From Candidatus Izemoplasma sp. (lineage in GTDB: Bacteria > Bacillota_I > Bacilli_A > Izemoplasmatales > Izemoplasmataceae), in assembly GCA_021736205.1 (NCBI GenBank), contig JAIPGF010000012.1:1-39820 (forward strand): a stretch of 39,820 nt of DNA, in the 5' to 3' direction. The position numbers and the translations under genes were made by a program. The notes under the pieces are model-generated. The model saw only the letters and a list, made by a program, of their open reading frames with translations. It was not told the DNA's origin and searched no databases. Below are positions 1 through 6,954 of this stretch, in pieces. Every line of letters starts with the position of its first letter. Position 1 is the first letter of the stretch.

Positions 1-100
1 CAATAACTTTCCTATGTCACCGCTGGATTGGCTATCTCCTATTCAACATTATACGTTATTTCGCTATAGGATTATTCTATCACGTCTCATTTTTAAATAG
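1..100 (+). CDS. Possible 3' end of an upstream gene (partial)
   Basis: One plus-strand frame, beginning at base 2, is open from the window edge to a TAG at 98-100 and would give the last 32 residues of a protein, ending in ...SRLIFK. The tail is basic and contains the stretch MSPLDWLSPIQHYTL. I do not recognise the family. The position and basic character would suit the end of many proteins, including a transposase, but nothing here proves that. An open frame of about 100 bases can arise by chance, so this is tentative. No terminator hairpin follows it on the plus strand. Confidence 0.25.
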   Translation, partial: NNFPMSPLDWLSPIQHYTLFRYRIILSRLIFK

Positions 101-120
101 TGCCAATCTGTTATTTATGT

Positions 121-150
121 TTGACAAATCTACAATATACCAAATTTAAG
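121..150 (+). promoter_or_regulatory. Candidate promoter of the methyltransferase/GH3/c-di-GMP operon
   Basis: A perfect -35 TTGACA lies at 121-126. The best -10 at suitable distance is TTTAAG at 145-150 (18-base spacer), which matches the consensus at only four of six positions. It is the only sigma-70-like -35 box upstream of the first operon. The weak -10 keeps confidence low. Confidence 0.3.
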
Positions 151-160
151 CAAAAAATTA

Positions 161-183
161 TGACCTTTTTATAAAAGAGGTCA
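161..183 (+). other. Leader hairpin before the first operon
   Basis: TGACCTTTT at 161-169 pairs with AAAGAGGTCA at about 174-183 through nine pairs including one G-U, with a five-base loop. No U run follows on the plus strand, so it is not a plus-strand terminator. Read on the minus strand it is followed by TAATTTTTTG and would look like a weak terminator. It could be a protein-binding dyad or a leader structure; its role is unknown. Confidence 0.35.
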
Positions 184-272
184 CATCTGCACTGTTGAAT
201 AATAGAATACACTATATAATTACAAGTATACAAGGTAATTATATACATGAAAACTTAGGAAGAAGGACAACT

Positions 273-833
273 ATGATTTACATTATACTAGGTATTATTA
301 GTTTTGTATTCATGTTTTTATTTGATTTTTTTTCACTCAAACAACACACAGTCTTAAAATACGTTTCGGCCCTTTTTGGTATAGGGCTAATTTTTGTTAG
401 TACAGTGTTTATTTTAGTGACAGATTCTCATTTAGCACATGGTATTTATTGGATGATTGTTTTTGGATGTTTGACAATATGCTCACTTGGACTTGTTATT
501 TATTCAGTTTTTTATGAAGTTGGAAGAAAAGCATATAAAAAAGCAGCTACCCCATCACTTGTTACAACTGGGACGTATGCACTCAGTAGGCATCCAGGCG
601 TTTTGTGGTTATTTCTATTTTATTTGTTTTTATCACTTACCACAGCAAATAATTTATTATTCATCGCAACAGGTGTTTGGACCATGATGAATATCTTATA
701 TGTGTGGTTACAGGAAAAAGTCATATTGCCGTTTCTTTTCCCCACGTATGAACAATATAAACTAACAACACCTTTTATCATCCCTACAAAAAAAAGTATA
801 ACAAATTTTATTAAAAATAATAGGAGGAATTAA
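273..833 (+). CDS. Isoprenylcysteine carboxyl methyltransferase (ICMT)-like membrane protein
   Basis: A 186-residue, very hydrophobic protein with about five membrane segments. It carries the ICMT/PEMT-type signature GTYALSRHPG at residues 100-109, with the RHP triad at 106-108, and the C-terminal pattern QEKV...FP-Y-Y expected in that fold. Members of this family use S-adenosylmethionine to methylate small or lipid substrates at the membrane; the substrate of this one is unknown. The frame is open from a TTG at 195, but ATG 273 is preferred because AGAAGGA precedes it by about five bases and the protein then begins with a membrane helix. Its TAA overlaps the ATG of the next gene by one base (TAATG), so it is translationally coupled to the GH3-like gene. 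The family call is fairly secure, the reaction is not. Confidence 0.65.
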   Translation: MIYIILGIISFVFMFLFDFFSLKQHTVLKYVSALFGIGLIFVSTVFILVTDSHLAHGIYWMIVFGCLTICSLGLVIYSVFYEVGRKAYKKAATPSLVTTGTYALSRHPGVLWLFLFYLFLSLTTANNLLFIATGVWTMMNILYVWLQEKVILPFLFPTYEQYKLTTPFIIPTKKSITNFIKNNRRN

Positions 834-2398
834 TGAAAAAATTACGTGATATGCTAAGAGATGAAGAATATGATAAAATATGGAAAGCATATTTGGGATT
901 TCTCGATCTTGAACTAAATGAATTTATGGAAATTCAAAACAGATTATTATTAGAACAAATAGAGTTACTCAAAGACTCTAAACTCGGTCAAACTATTTTT
1001 GGTAATCAAAAAATAGAAACCGTTAGTGATTTTAGAAAAAAGGTACCATTAACATCTTACATAGATTATGCAGATACCTTATTAAACAGGCGAGAAGAAG
1101 ACTTACCATCTAAACCACTTTACTGGATTCAAACGACTTGGAAAGGTGGGAAAGAATCAATTAAACTAGCCCCTTATTCAAAAATGATGGGCGATGAAAA
1201 TGCTAAGATGTTTTTATCTAGTCTCATTCTCTCAACGTCAAAAAAAAGAGGTCATTTTGATTTAAGAAATGCCGATAAATTTCTTTATGGTATGGCACCA
1301 AGACCTTATTTGACTGGATTTACACCATATTTCTTAGAAGATGAAATTGATTTAACTTATTTACCTAGTTTAGATGAAGCGGAACAACTCAATTTTAAAG
1401 ACCGAAATGTAGTAGGATTTAAACAAGCAATTAAATATGGGGCTGATTTATTTTATGGTGTCAGTAGTGTCTTAGTAAAAATAGGTGAAAGTTTTTCAGA
1501 AGAAAAAGGTTCAACTAAAATTGTTTTTCCTGGAAACATGAAACAATTTATTAAATTATTAAAAGCTTTATGGAAAAAGAAAGTTTTAAAAAAGACATTA
1601 TTACCAAAAGACTTGTTCGAATTTAAAGGCATACTATGCGGCGGAACTGATTCTGATACGTATAAAACAAAGATTAAAAAATTATTTGACATTGAACCAC
1701 TTGAAATTTTTGGCGGGACAGAATCTGCAGGGGTTGCTACAGAAACGTGGAGCCGTAACGGATTAACATTTTTCCCAGATGTCAATTTCTTAGAATTTAT
1801 TCCAGAAACAGAAATAAGAAAAGAACAAGAAAATCCAACCTATAAACCCACAACGATTTTATTTAACGAAATAGAAGCAGGAAAGTTATATGAACTTGTT
1901 ATAACGAAACTTCGTGGGGGGGCATTTGTCAGATATCGTATTGGAGATTTAATAAAATGCATTGCCTTAGAAAATAAACAAGATCAAATTAAGCTCCCAC
2001 AGATAAAATATATCGACCGCGTTAGTAATGTGATAGACCTAGCAGGGTTTACCCGCATTACAAAACAGATTATTGGGGATGCAATCAGACTGAGTAAATT
2101 AGAAATTACACAGTGGACAGCCATTAAAGAAAAAGGTGAGGAAAACCCTTTTATCACACTCGTTGTAGAAACAAATCAACCATACACAAAACATCAAATC
2201 CATTCATTAATTAACGAACATATGAAACAAATTGATAAGGATTATAACGATGTTCATCAGATGCTAGGCTATGATCCCTTAAAAATAAGCATTGTAAAAC
2301 CAGGAACCTTTAATAACGTTAAAAGAACGCACAAGTTACAACGAATTAGTTTAATTAATCCAGAGGAGAAAATCAAAGTTGCCTTAAAAGCATCATAA
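833..2398 (+). CDS. GH3-family adenylate-forming enzyme
   Basis: A 521-residue cytosolic protein resembling the GH3 branch of the ANL adenylating superfamily. In plants these enzymes activate carboxylic acids with ATP and conjugate them to amino acids; the bacterial members are largely uncharacterised. Visible motifs are GGTES at 294-298, followed by the typical FLEFIP segment, and FVRYRIGD at 365-372, which matches the family's RYRxGD nucleotide-binding motif. The usual N-terminal phosphate loop SSGTSGG is poorly kept: the corresponding segment reads QTTWKGGK at 100-107. Activity as an adenylating enzyme is therefore likely but not assured. AGGAGG at 822-827 gives a strong ribosome site. It lies between a membrane methyltransferase and a c-di-GMP enzyme in one transcription unit, which suggests a small-molecule or lipid modification role. 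Confidence 0.75.
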   Translation: MKKLRDMLRDEEYDKIWKAYLGFLDLELNEFMEIQNRLLLEQIELLKDSKLGQTIFGNQKIETVSDFRKKVPLTSYIDYADTLLNRREEDLPSKPLYWIQTTWKGGKESIKLAPYSKMMGDENAKMFLSSLILSTSKKRGHFDLRNADKFLYGMAPRPYLTGFTPYFLEDEIDLTYLPSLDEAEQLNFKDRNVVGFKQAIKYGADLFYGVSSVLVKIGESFSEEKGSTKIVFPGNMKQFIKLLKALWKKKVLKKTLLPKDLFEFKGILCGGTDSDTYKTKIKKLFDIEPLEIFGGTESAGVATETWSRNGLTFFPDVNFLEFIPETEIRKEQENPTYKPTTILFNEIEAGKLYELVITKLRGGAFVRYRIGDLIKCIALENKQDQIKLPQIKYIDRVSNVIDLAGFTRITKQIIGDAIRLSKLEITQWTAIKEKGEENPFITLVVETNQPYTKHQIHSLINEHMKQIDKDYNDVHQMLGYDPLKISIVKPGTFNNVKRTHKLQRISLINPEEKIKVALKAS

Positions 2399-2421
2399 GT
2401 TGACATAAAGGAGTGACCCCA

Positions 2422-4932
2422 ATGATAACTTTAACCCAGTTTAATATTATCCCTTTAATATCATTAATCTTATATGTAATCATTTCTTTTATAATTTTAT
2501 CCAGCGAGCAAACAAAACTATCAAAATCATTTCTTTGGTATGTTTTTGCGATGATATTATGGTCACTCGGATCGTTTTTAATGAAAACAGACATGCCGCC
2601 AAGCAGTCTGTTTTGGAACAGAATTTTATTAATTGGCTTAATTTTAGTTCCTATATTTTTACTACGTTTTAGCTATACATTTGCCAAAACACGGGTTAAT
2701 AAACTAATTGAAATTTTTGCGATTGTCATTACGATTGTTTTATTAATTCTAGGGATGACTGGAAACATTGTTGAAACAGCACAATATGTTAATGGAGAAT
2801 TTATTTATAAAATCACATATGGTGCATATATATTTGTTGTATACGGGATTTTATATAGTATTATTTCACTGTGGTTATTACTCGAAAGAATAGTAAAATA
2901 TGATAAATCATTTAAACGAAATGGCTTAATTGTAATTGGATTATTTTTTGTATTGCTTGGTGGTGCATCCAATATTAATACATCATTTGGAAAATATGGC
3001 ATTGATATATTATTAAATACCATAAACGCTATTTTAATTACCTATGCAATTTATCATAATAAGTTTTTAGAAATAAACTTAGTTGTTAAAAAAAGTATAT
3101 CAGTTGTTGTGTATCATGTATTTTCTTTTATTATTTATGCAGGTTCAATATACTACGCCTACTACGTAATAAAAATAATTTTTAAAATAGAAAATACGTT
3201 TTCAGTTATCATTCTTATGATTCCTGTCTTCATTATAATGGAACAAATTAGATTATATATTCAAAAACTAACTCAACAACTCTTTTATTCTAGCCGATTA
3301 GACCGACAACGGGAACTAAATCAATTTTCAAGACTAATCAATTATAATCTTGATTTAGAAAAAATTACAAACGAGTTAATCACAAGTACACAAAATGCGT
3401 TGAAACCAAAAGATTTAACCTTGCTTTTAAAAAATGGTAAAGGGTTTTTATTTAATGAATCTAGCACAACAGATACAACCAATTTAACCTCATTTTTCTC
3501 GTTTGAGCACCCAATTATCTTGTGGCTTGAAACACATGATTATTTACTCAGAACAACACTTGAAAATGACATTGCCTTTAAAAGTTTATGGGATAAAGAA
3601 AAAGAAGTACTCAAAGCGTTAGGCAACGAAGTTATTATGCCGATTAAAAATAACGATGAGTTAATTGGTATTTTAATTATGTCAGAGCGTCTTGATGAAA
3701 CGCCTTATAGTTACGAAGAAATCGAATTCCTTGGCACGCTTTTAAATAATGCATCAGCGATTCTCCAAAACGCTAAAACAATGAAAAAGATTAAACAAGC
3801 CGTTATTACGGATGAACTGACAGGTTTTTTTAATCATAGACATTTATACGATCAAGTAAACACATGGTTAAAGACAAATAAATATGCACGATTTTCACTT
3901 GTGATGATCGATTTTGATCAATTTAATATATACAATGATTTATATGGTTACTCAAGTGGTGATAAAGCGTTAAAGAAACTGGCTGAATTAATTCGTAATA
4001 ACACCACAGACCGAGAATTTTTAACACGTTTTGGTGGTGAAGAGTTTGTCATAATATATCCCATGAAAGATGGGATAAATACTTATTCAGAAGCAGAAGA
4101 AATTCGCGAAAAAGTACAAGAAGAATTTTTACGTTCACCAGACATCAAAGAATTCTTAACAGTTTCACTTGGAATTAGTGAGTACCCACTAAATGGACAA
4201 ACATTAGATGACATTATTTCTAAAGCTGATATCGCAACCTCGCGGTCCAAAAAACGTGGGCGCAATAAAACAACCCTTTATAAAGCAGATTATGATTTTT
4301 CAGATGACTCAATTGAAAATAACGAGCGTATAAAAGAAGCACTGGTTTCAAGTACCTATGCCCTAGCGGCGACCATTGATGCGAAAGACCATTATACCTA
4401 TGGTCATTCTAACAATGTCAGTATGATATCCGTAGCAATTGCTCAGAAGATTGGATGCAGTAATAAAGAGATTGATATTGTAAGAAGTGCCGGGCTGTTA
4501 CATGATGTTGGAAAAATAGCCTTGCCAGAAAGAATTTTAAAAAAACAAGGTTATCTTACAGATGAAGAATATGATATTACCAAGAAACATGTTGTACAAA
4601 GCATTAATATTATAAAACACGTTAAAAACTTAGTTGATACTATCCCTGCCATAATGTCTCACCATGAGCGCTGGGATGGCAAAGGGTATCCCCGTGGTTT
4701 AAAGGAAAATAATATTCCCATATTAGGCAGAATTATTGCGATTGCTGACTCATTTGACGCAATGACAACAGATAGACCTTATAGAAAAGGATTATCACTA
4801 GAACAAGCTATTTGGGAATTGAAAAAGAATGCCGGAAGACAATTTGATCCAGACTTAGTTGAAACAACCGTTAAACTCATCACTGATAGCACACTTAGTA
4901 ATCTTGATCTAAAAAACAGACTTTCGTATTAA
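2422..4932 (+). CDS. Membrane c-di-GMP enzyme: 7TM sensor, GAF, GGDEF and HD-GYP
   Basis: An 836-residue signalling protein. Residues 1 to about 240 form seven to eight membrane helices like the 7TM sensor of some histidine kinases, a GAF-like domain follows, then a GGDEF domain and a C-terminal HD-GYP domain. The diguanylate cyclase active site is intact as GGEEF at 538-542, with upstream IDFDQF and NDLYG motifs. No RxxD inhibitory site is visible at the usual place. The phosphodiesterase site is intact, with HD at 694-695 and HHERWDGKGYP at 747-757. One chain could therefore both make and degrade cyclic di-GMP, its balance set by the membrane sensor. A GTG three codons upstream (2413) is open, but AAAGGAG at 2407-2413 is correctly spaced for ATG 2422. 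It begins 23 bases after GH3 and ends inside a terminator. Confidence 0.9.
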   Translation: MITLTQFNIIPLISLILYVIISFIILSSEQTKLSKSFLWYVFAMILWSLGSFLMKTDMPPSSLFWNRILLIGLILVPIFLLRFSYTFAKTRVNKLIEIFAIVITIVLLILGMTGNIVETAQYVNGEFIYKITYGAYIFVVYGILYSIISLWLLLERIVKYDKSFKRNGLIVIGLFFVLLGGASNINTSFGKYGIDILLNTINAILITYAIYHNKFLEINLVVKKSISVVVYHVFSFIIYAGSIYYAYYVIKIIFKIENTFSVIILMIPVFIIMEQIRLYIQKLTQQLFYSSRLDRQRELNQFSRLINYNLDLEKITNELITSTQNALKPKDLTLLLKNGKGFLFNESSTTDTTNLTSFFSFEHPIILWLETHDYLLRTTLENDIAFKSLWDKEKEVLKALGNEVIMPIKNNDELIGILIMSERLDETPYSYEEIEFLGTLLNNASAILQNAKTMKKIKQAVITDELTGFFNHRHLYDQVNTWLKTNKYARFSLVMIDFDQFNIYNDLYGYSSGDKALKKLAELIRNNTTDREFLTRFGGEEFVIIYPMKDGINTYSEAEEIREKVQEEFLRSPDIKEFLTVSLGISEYPLNGQTLDDIISKADIATSRSKKRGRNKTTLYKADYDFSDDSIENNERIKEALVSSTYALAATIDAKDHYTYGHSNNVSMISVAIAQKIGCSNKEIDIVRSAGLLHDVGKIALPERILKKQGYLTDEEYDITKKHVVQSINIIKHVKNLVDTIPAIMSHHERWDGKGYPRGLKENNIPILGRIIAIADSFDAMTTDRPYRKGLSLEQAIWELKKNAGRQFDPDLVETTVKLITDSTLSNLDLKNRLSY

Positions 4933-4949
4933 AAGTCTGTTTTCTTTTT
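4913..4949 (+). terminator. Intrinsic terminator overlapping the c-di-GMP gene stop codon
   Basis: AAAACAGACTTT at 4913-4924 pairs perfectly with AAAGTCTGTTTT at 4932-4943 across a seven-base loop, followed by CTTTTT. The loop and right arm contain the TAA at 4930-4932, so the stem begins inside the coding sequence. Confidence 0.85.
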
Positions 4950-4950
4950 G

Positions 4951-4978
4951 TTCAAAAAATTCAGAAATATGTTATACT
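4951..4978 (+). promoter_or_regulatory. Extended -10 promoter of the GyrI-like gene
   Basis: TGTTATACT at 4970-4978 is a TGn-extended -10 (TATACT at 4973-4978). A weak -35 TTCAAA lies at 4951-4956 with a 16-base spacer. It sits directly behind the preceding terminator and about 25 bases before the start codon. Confidence 0.6.
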
Positions 4979-5003
4979 ATAAGTAAGAAAAGAGGTGGTT
5001 TTT

Positions 5004-5471
5004 TTGAACTATAAAAAGAAACAATATGATGTAAGATATTTTATTGGCATTGAGTATGAAGGTGGAATCGAAGTTAATGAAGAAGAGGACACAAATAGGT
5101 TGTGGCAAGATTTCAAAAACGAGGACATTGTTCTTTTAGATAATTTAAAAGAGCCAAAACATTTTATCGGATTACAATGTTATCCCCCGGATTTTGATGA
5201 AGTAAAAACATATGATTATTATGCAATGGTTGAAACAAATGGTTTAGACAAGCAAGCGGGGTTTACGACCAAAAAATTACCAGCCGGAACCTATATTCAA
5301 TTCAAGATGAAAAAAGAAAATATTAACGAAGAAACCAAAAAAGTTTATCAATTTATTGAAGATCGTGGAATAAATATTCACTATGGCTTTGATTATGAAG
5401 ACTATGAAGTCGCTGATACAGAGGATGATGAAATCGAAATATATTTCTCACTATTATTAGAGAATGACTGA
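5004..5471 (+). CDS. GyrI-like effector-binding domain protein
   Basis: A 155-residue acidic protein with the look of the GyrI-like small-molecule-binding fold found at the C-terminus of BmrR- and Rob-type regulators. Supporting features are a two-repeat beta-alpha-beta layout, an aromatic- and Glu-rich middle part (YEGGIEV, YDYYAMVE, FTTKKLPAGTYIQF) and an acidic C-terminus ending IEIYFSLLLEND. No DNA-binding domain is present, so it would act as a stand-alone ligand binder or drug-sequestering protein rather than a regulator. The start is TTG 5004: GAGGTG at 4992-4997 is six bases upstream, whereas the in-frame GTG at 4995 falls inside that ribosome site. The last eight bases overlap the next gene, implying coupled expression. 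Confidence 0.6.
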   Translation: MNYKKKQYDVRYFIGIEYEGGIEVNEEEDTNRLWQDFKNEDIVLLDNLKEPKHFIGLQCYPPDFDEVKTYDYYAMVETNGLDKQAGFTTKKLPAGTYIQFKMKKENINEETKKVYQFIEDRGINIHYGFDYEDYEVADTEDDEIEIYFSLLLEND

Positions 5472-6354
5472 TCTAATCTTGCGTAAAGCAGCAGAACTTA
5501 AAAATTCTTGCCGCTTATTAGAATACTACCGGGTACTTAATCTTAATGAAGATAAGAGTGAGGAAATATTACAAGAACTTTTAACCTACCAGAATGATGA
5601 TGGGGGATTTGGGAATGCTTTAGAACCAGATTTCAGATTGCCAAAGTCAAGTGCAATGGCAACAGCTAAAGCTATTTCAATATTAGAAGAGATACATACG
5701 TCTAAAAAAGAAAAAACAATAAAAGAAATTATAAACTATTTAGAAACTAGCATGTTAGAGGACTATTCCTTTGATATAGTTCCCCAGGAAGTAAATAATT
5801 TTCCCAGAGCTATTTGGTGGAACTACGAACAACGCGACCAATTTACTTTTGGGAATCCTAATCCAGAACTCTATGGTTTCTTAATCAACTACAAGAACTA
5901 TGTATCATCACTTGATATACAACAATTAAAACACAAAATGATTGACTATATCTTAGACGTTGAAAAAGAAGACGTAAGTATGAACTCTATATATTCGATG
6001 TTACGGTTTTATAACCGTGTTGATGACAATGTTAAATTTATGATTACCCCCAAATTAAAATTACTAATAAAAAACAAAATAGAATTAGATCCAGATCTGT
6101 GGGATGATTATGTGTTAGAGCCATATAAGATTTATGTTATAACACCTAAATTCGCCTTTGATTATAACGATTTATTGAACCAAAATATGAAGAAAGTAAC
6201 AAATACATTATTAACCAGTACAATTAAGCCAAATTGGTCTTGGATGCAATATGATGAGGTGTTTAATCAGATCAAACCTGAATGGGAAGGCATTTTGACA
6301 TTTGAAGGACTTAAGGCATTGAAAAAATATTCTTCCCGATTTCATTCGTTTTAA
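5464..6354 (+). CDS. Prenyltransferase/terpene-cyclase-fold protein of unknown function
   Basis: A 296-residue soluble, mostly helical protein. QNDDGGFG at 43-50 is a good match to the QW-type repeat of squalene cyclases and prenyltransferase-like alpha/alpha barrels, and it is followed by NALEPDFRLPKSSAMATA, common in bacterial members of unknown function. The catalytic DXDD acid motif of squalene-hopene cyclases is not visible, and the chain is about half the length of those enzymes. It is probably a barrel-fold protein rather than a true cyclase. It overlaps the GyrI-like gene by eight bases, so the pair is made together; the two may handle the same hydrophobic ligand, which is inference. 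A terminator follows within about 80 bases. Confidence 0.55.
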   Translation: MTDLILRKAAELKNSCRLLEYYRVLNLNEDKSEEILQELLTYQNDDGGFGNALEPDFRLPKSSAMATAKAISILEEIHTSKKEKTIKEIINYLETSMLEDYSFDIVPQEVNNFPRAIWWNYEQRDQFTFGNPNPELYGFLINYKNYVSSLDIQQLKHKMIDYILDVEKEDVSMNSIYSMLRFYNRVDDNVKFMITPKLKLLIKNKIELDPDLWDDYVLEPYKIYVITPKFAFDYNDLLNQNMKKVTNTLLTSTIKPNWSWMQYDEVFNQIKPEWEGILTFEGLKALKKYSSRFHSF

Positions 6355-6433
6355 ATTAATTCTAATTTAAGAAAATATCTTTGTTAATTCACACAATAAA
6401 ATGACGTTTTTACAACTAAAATCACATAAAAAT

Positions 6434-6462
6434 AAAAAAACTGAAATTTTTTCGGTTTTTTT
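6434..6462 (+). terminator. Intrinsic terminator after the prenyltransferase-fold gene
   Basis: AAAAAAACTGAAA at 6434-6446 pairs with TTTCGGTTTTTTT at 6450-6462 with one G-U pair and a three-base loop. The right arm itself ends in seven T residues. The A-rich left arm could also work on the opposite strand. Confidence 0.7.
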
Positions 6463-6463
6463 A

Positions 6464-6492
6464 TTGCATTAAAAATATTTTACCAGTATAAT
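6464..6492 (+). promoter_or_regulatory. Promoter of the marR-ABC exporter operon
   Basis: -35 TTGCAT at 6464-6469 and -10 TATAAT at 6487-6492 are separated by 17 bases. The MarR-gene palindrome starts two bases after the -10, so a bound repressor would block open-complex formation or escape. Confidence 0.75.
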
Positions 6493-6493
6493 A

Positions 6494-6512
6494 AGTTAGG
6501 TTAAACCTAACT
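6494..6512 (+). promoter_or_regulatory. Probable MarR operator (perfect 9-1-9 palindrome)
   Basis: AGTTAGGTT at 6494-6502 and AACCTAACT at 6504-6512 form a perfect inverted repeat around one A. It lies between the -10 box and the marR ribosome site AAGGAG (6517-6522). Size and symmetry fit a dimeric winged-helix regulator. Autorepression by the next gene's product is inferred from position. Confidence 0.75.
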
Positions 6513-6531
6513 AAAAAAGGAGTCGCTAATT

Positions 6532-6954
6532 ATGAAAAAAGAAAACGTGCGAAATTCATTCAATAAATTTTTAAAAATGTATTTTGATTCTTGTCGTGAA
6601 GTATATGACGACATCGGATTCGAAAAAATAAAAGGTCGTCGATTTCAGTATTTAAAAACCATTAAAAAATTAGAACCGACCACATTAACAAAACTGGCTG
6701 AAGAACTTTGTATATCAAAACCATCCTGCACAGAAGTCATTACAAAATTAGAAAAAAATAAATTAATTAAGAAAAATCAATGTAAAGAAGATAAACGAAA
6801 AGTACTAATTTCTCTGACAGAAACAGGTACTTTATTAGCTACAACAAATAAATTGGAAAGTCAAAAAGCTGTTAAAAATATTTTTAATACGCTATCTGCT
6901 GAAGAAGTAGAAACATTAACACAACTCTTTGACAAATTTGGGGGTATAACATGA
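6532..6954 (+). CDS. MarR-family transcriptional regulator
   Basis: A 140-residue protein with the MarR winged helix-turn-helix. The segment TTLTKLAEELCISKPSCTEV (about residues 51-70) is the recognition HTH, and the basic wing DKRKVLISLTETG follows. Helical ends provide dimerisation, and the length is typical. AAGGAG at 6517-6522 precedes the ATG by nine bases. It is the first gene of an operon with an ABC exporter pair, overlapping the first transporter gene by four bases (ATGA). It most likely represses its own promoter through the palindrome at 6494-6512 and releases it when a toxic ligand binds; the ligand is unknown. Confidence 0.85.
   Translation: MKKENVRNSFNKFLKMYFDSCREVYDDIGFEKIKGRRFQYLKTIKKLEPTTLTKLAEELCISKPSCTEVITKLEKNKLIKKNQCKEDKRKVLISLTETGTLLATTNKLESQKAVKNIFNTLSAEEVETLTQLFDKFGGIT

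Noticed and set aside
1-100. Insertion sequence remnant at the left edge
   Set aside because: A basic open tail of 32 codons is not enough; no inverted repeat, direct repeat or transposase motif is visible.
1453-1785. Minus-strand open frame of 110 codons inside the GH3 gene
   Set aside because: Shadow frame within a well-supported gene, without ribosome site or promoter. The same applies to other minus-strand frames, for example 9034-9408, 31898-32212 and 38906-39268.
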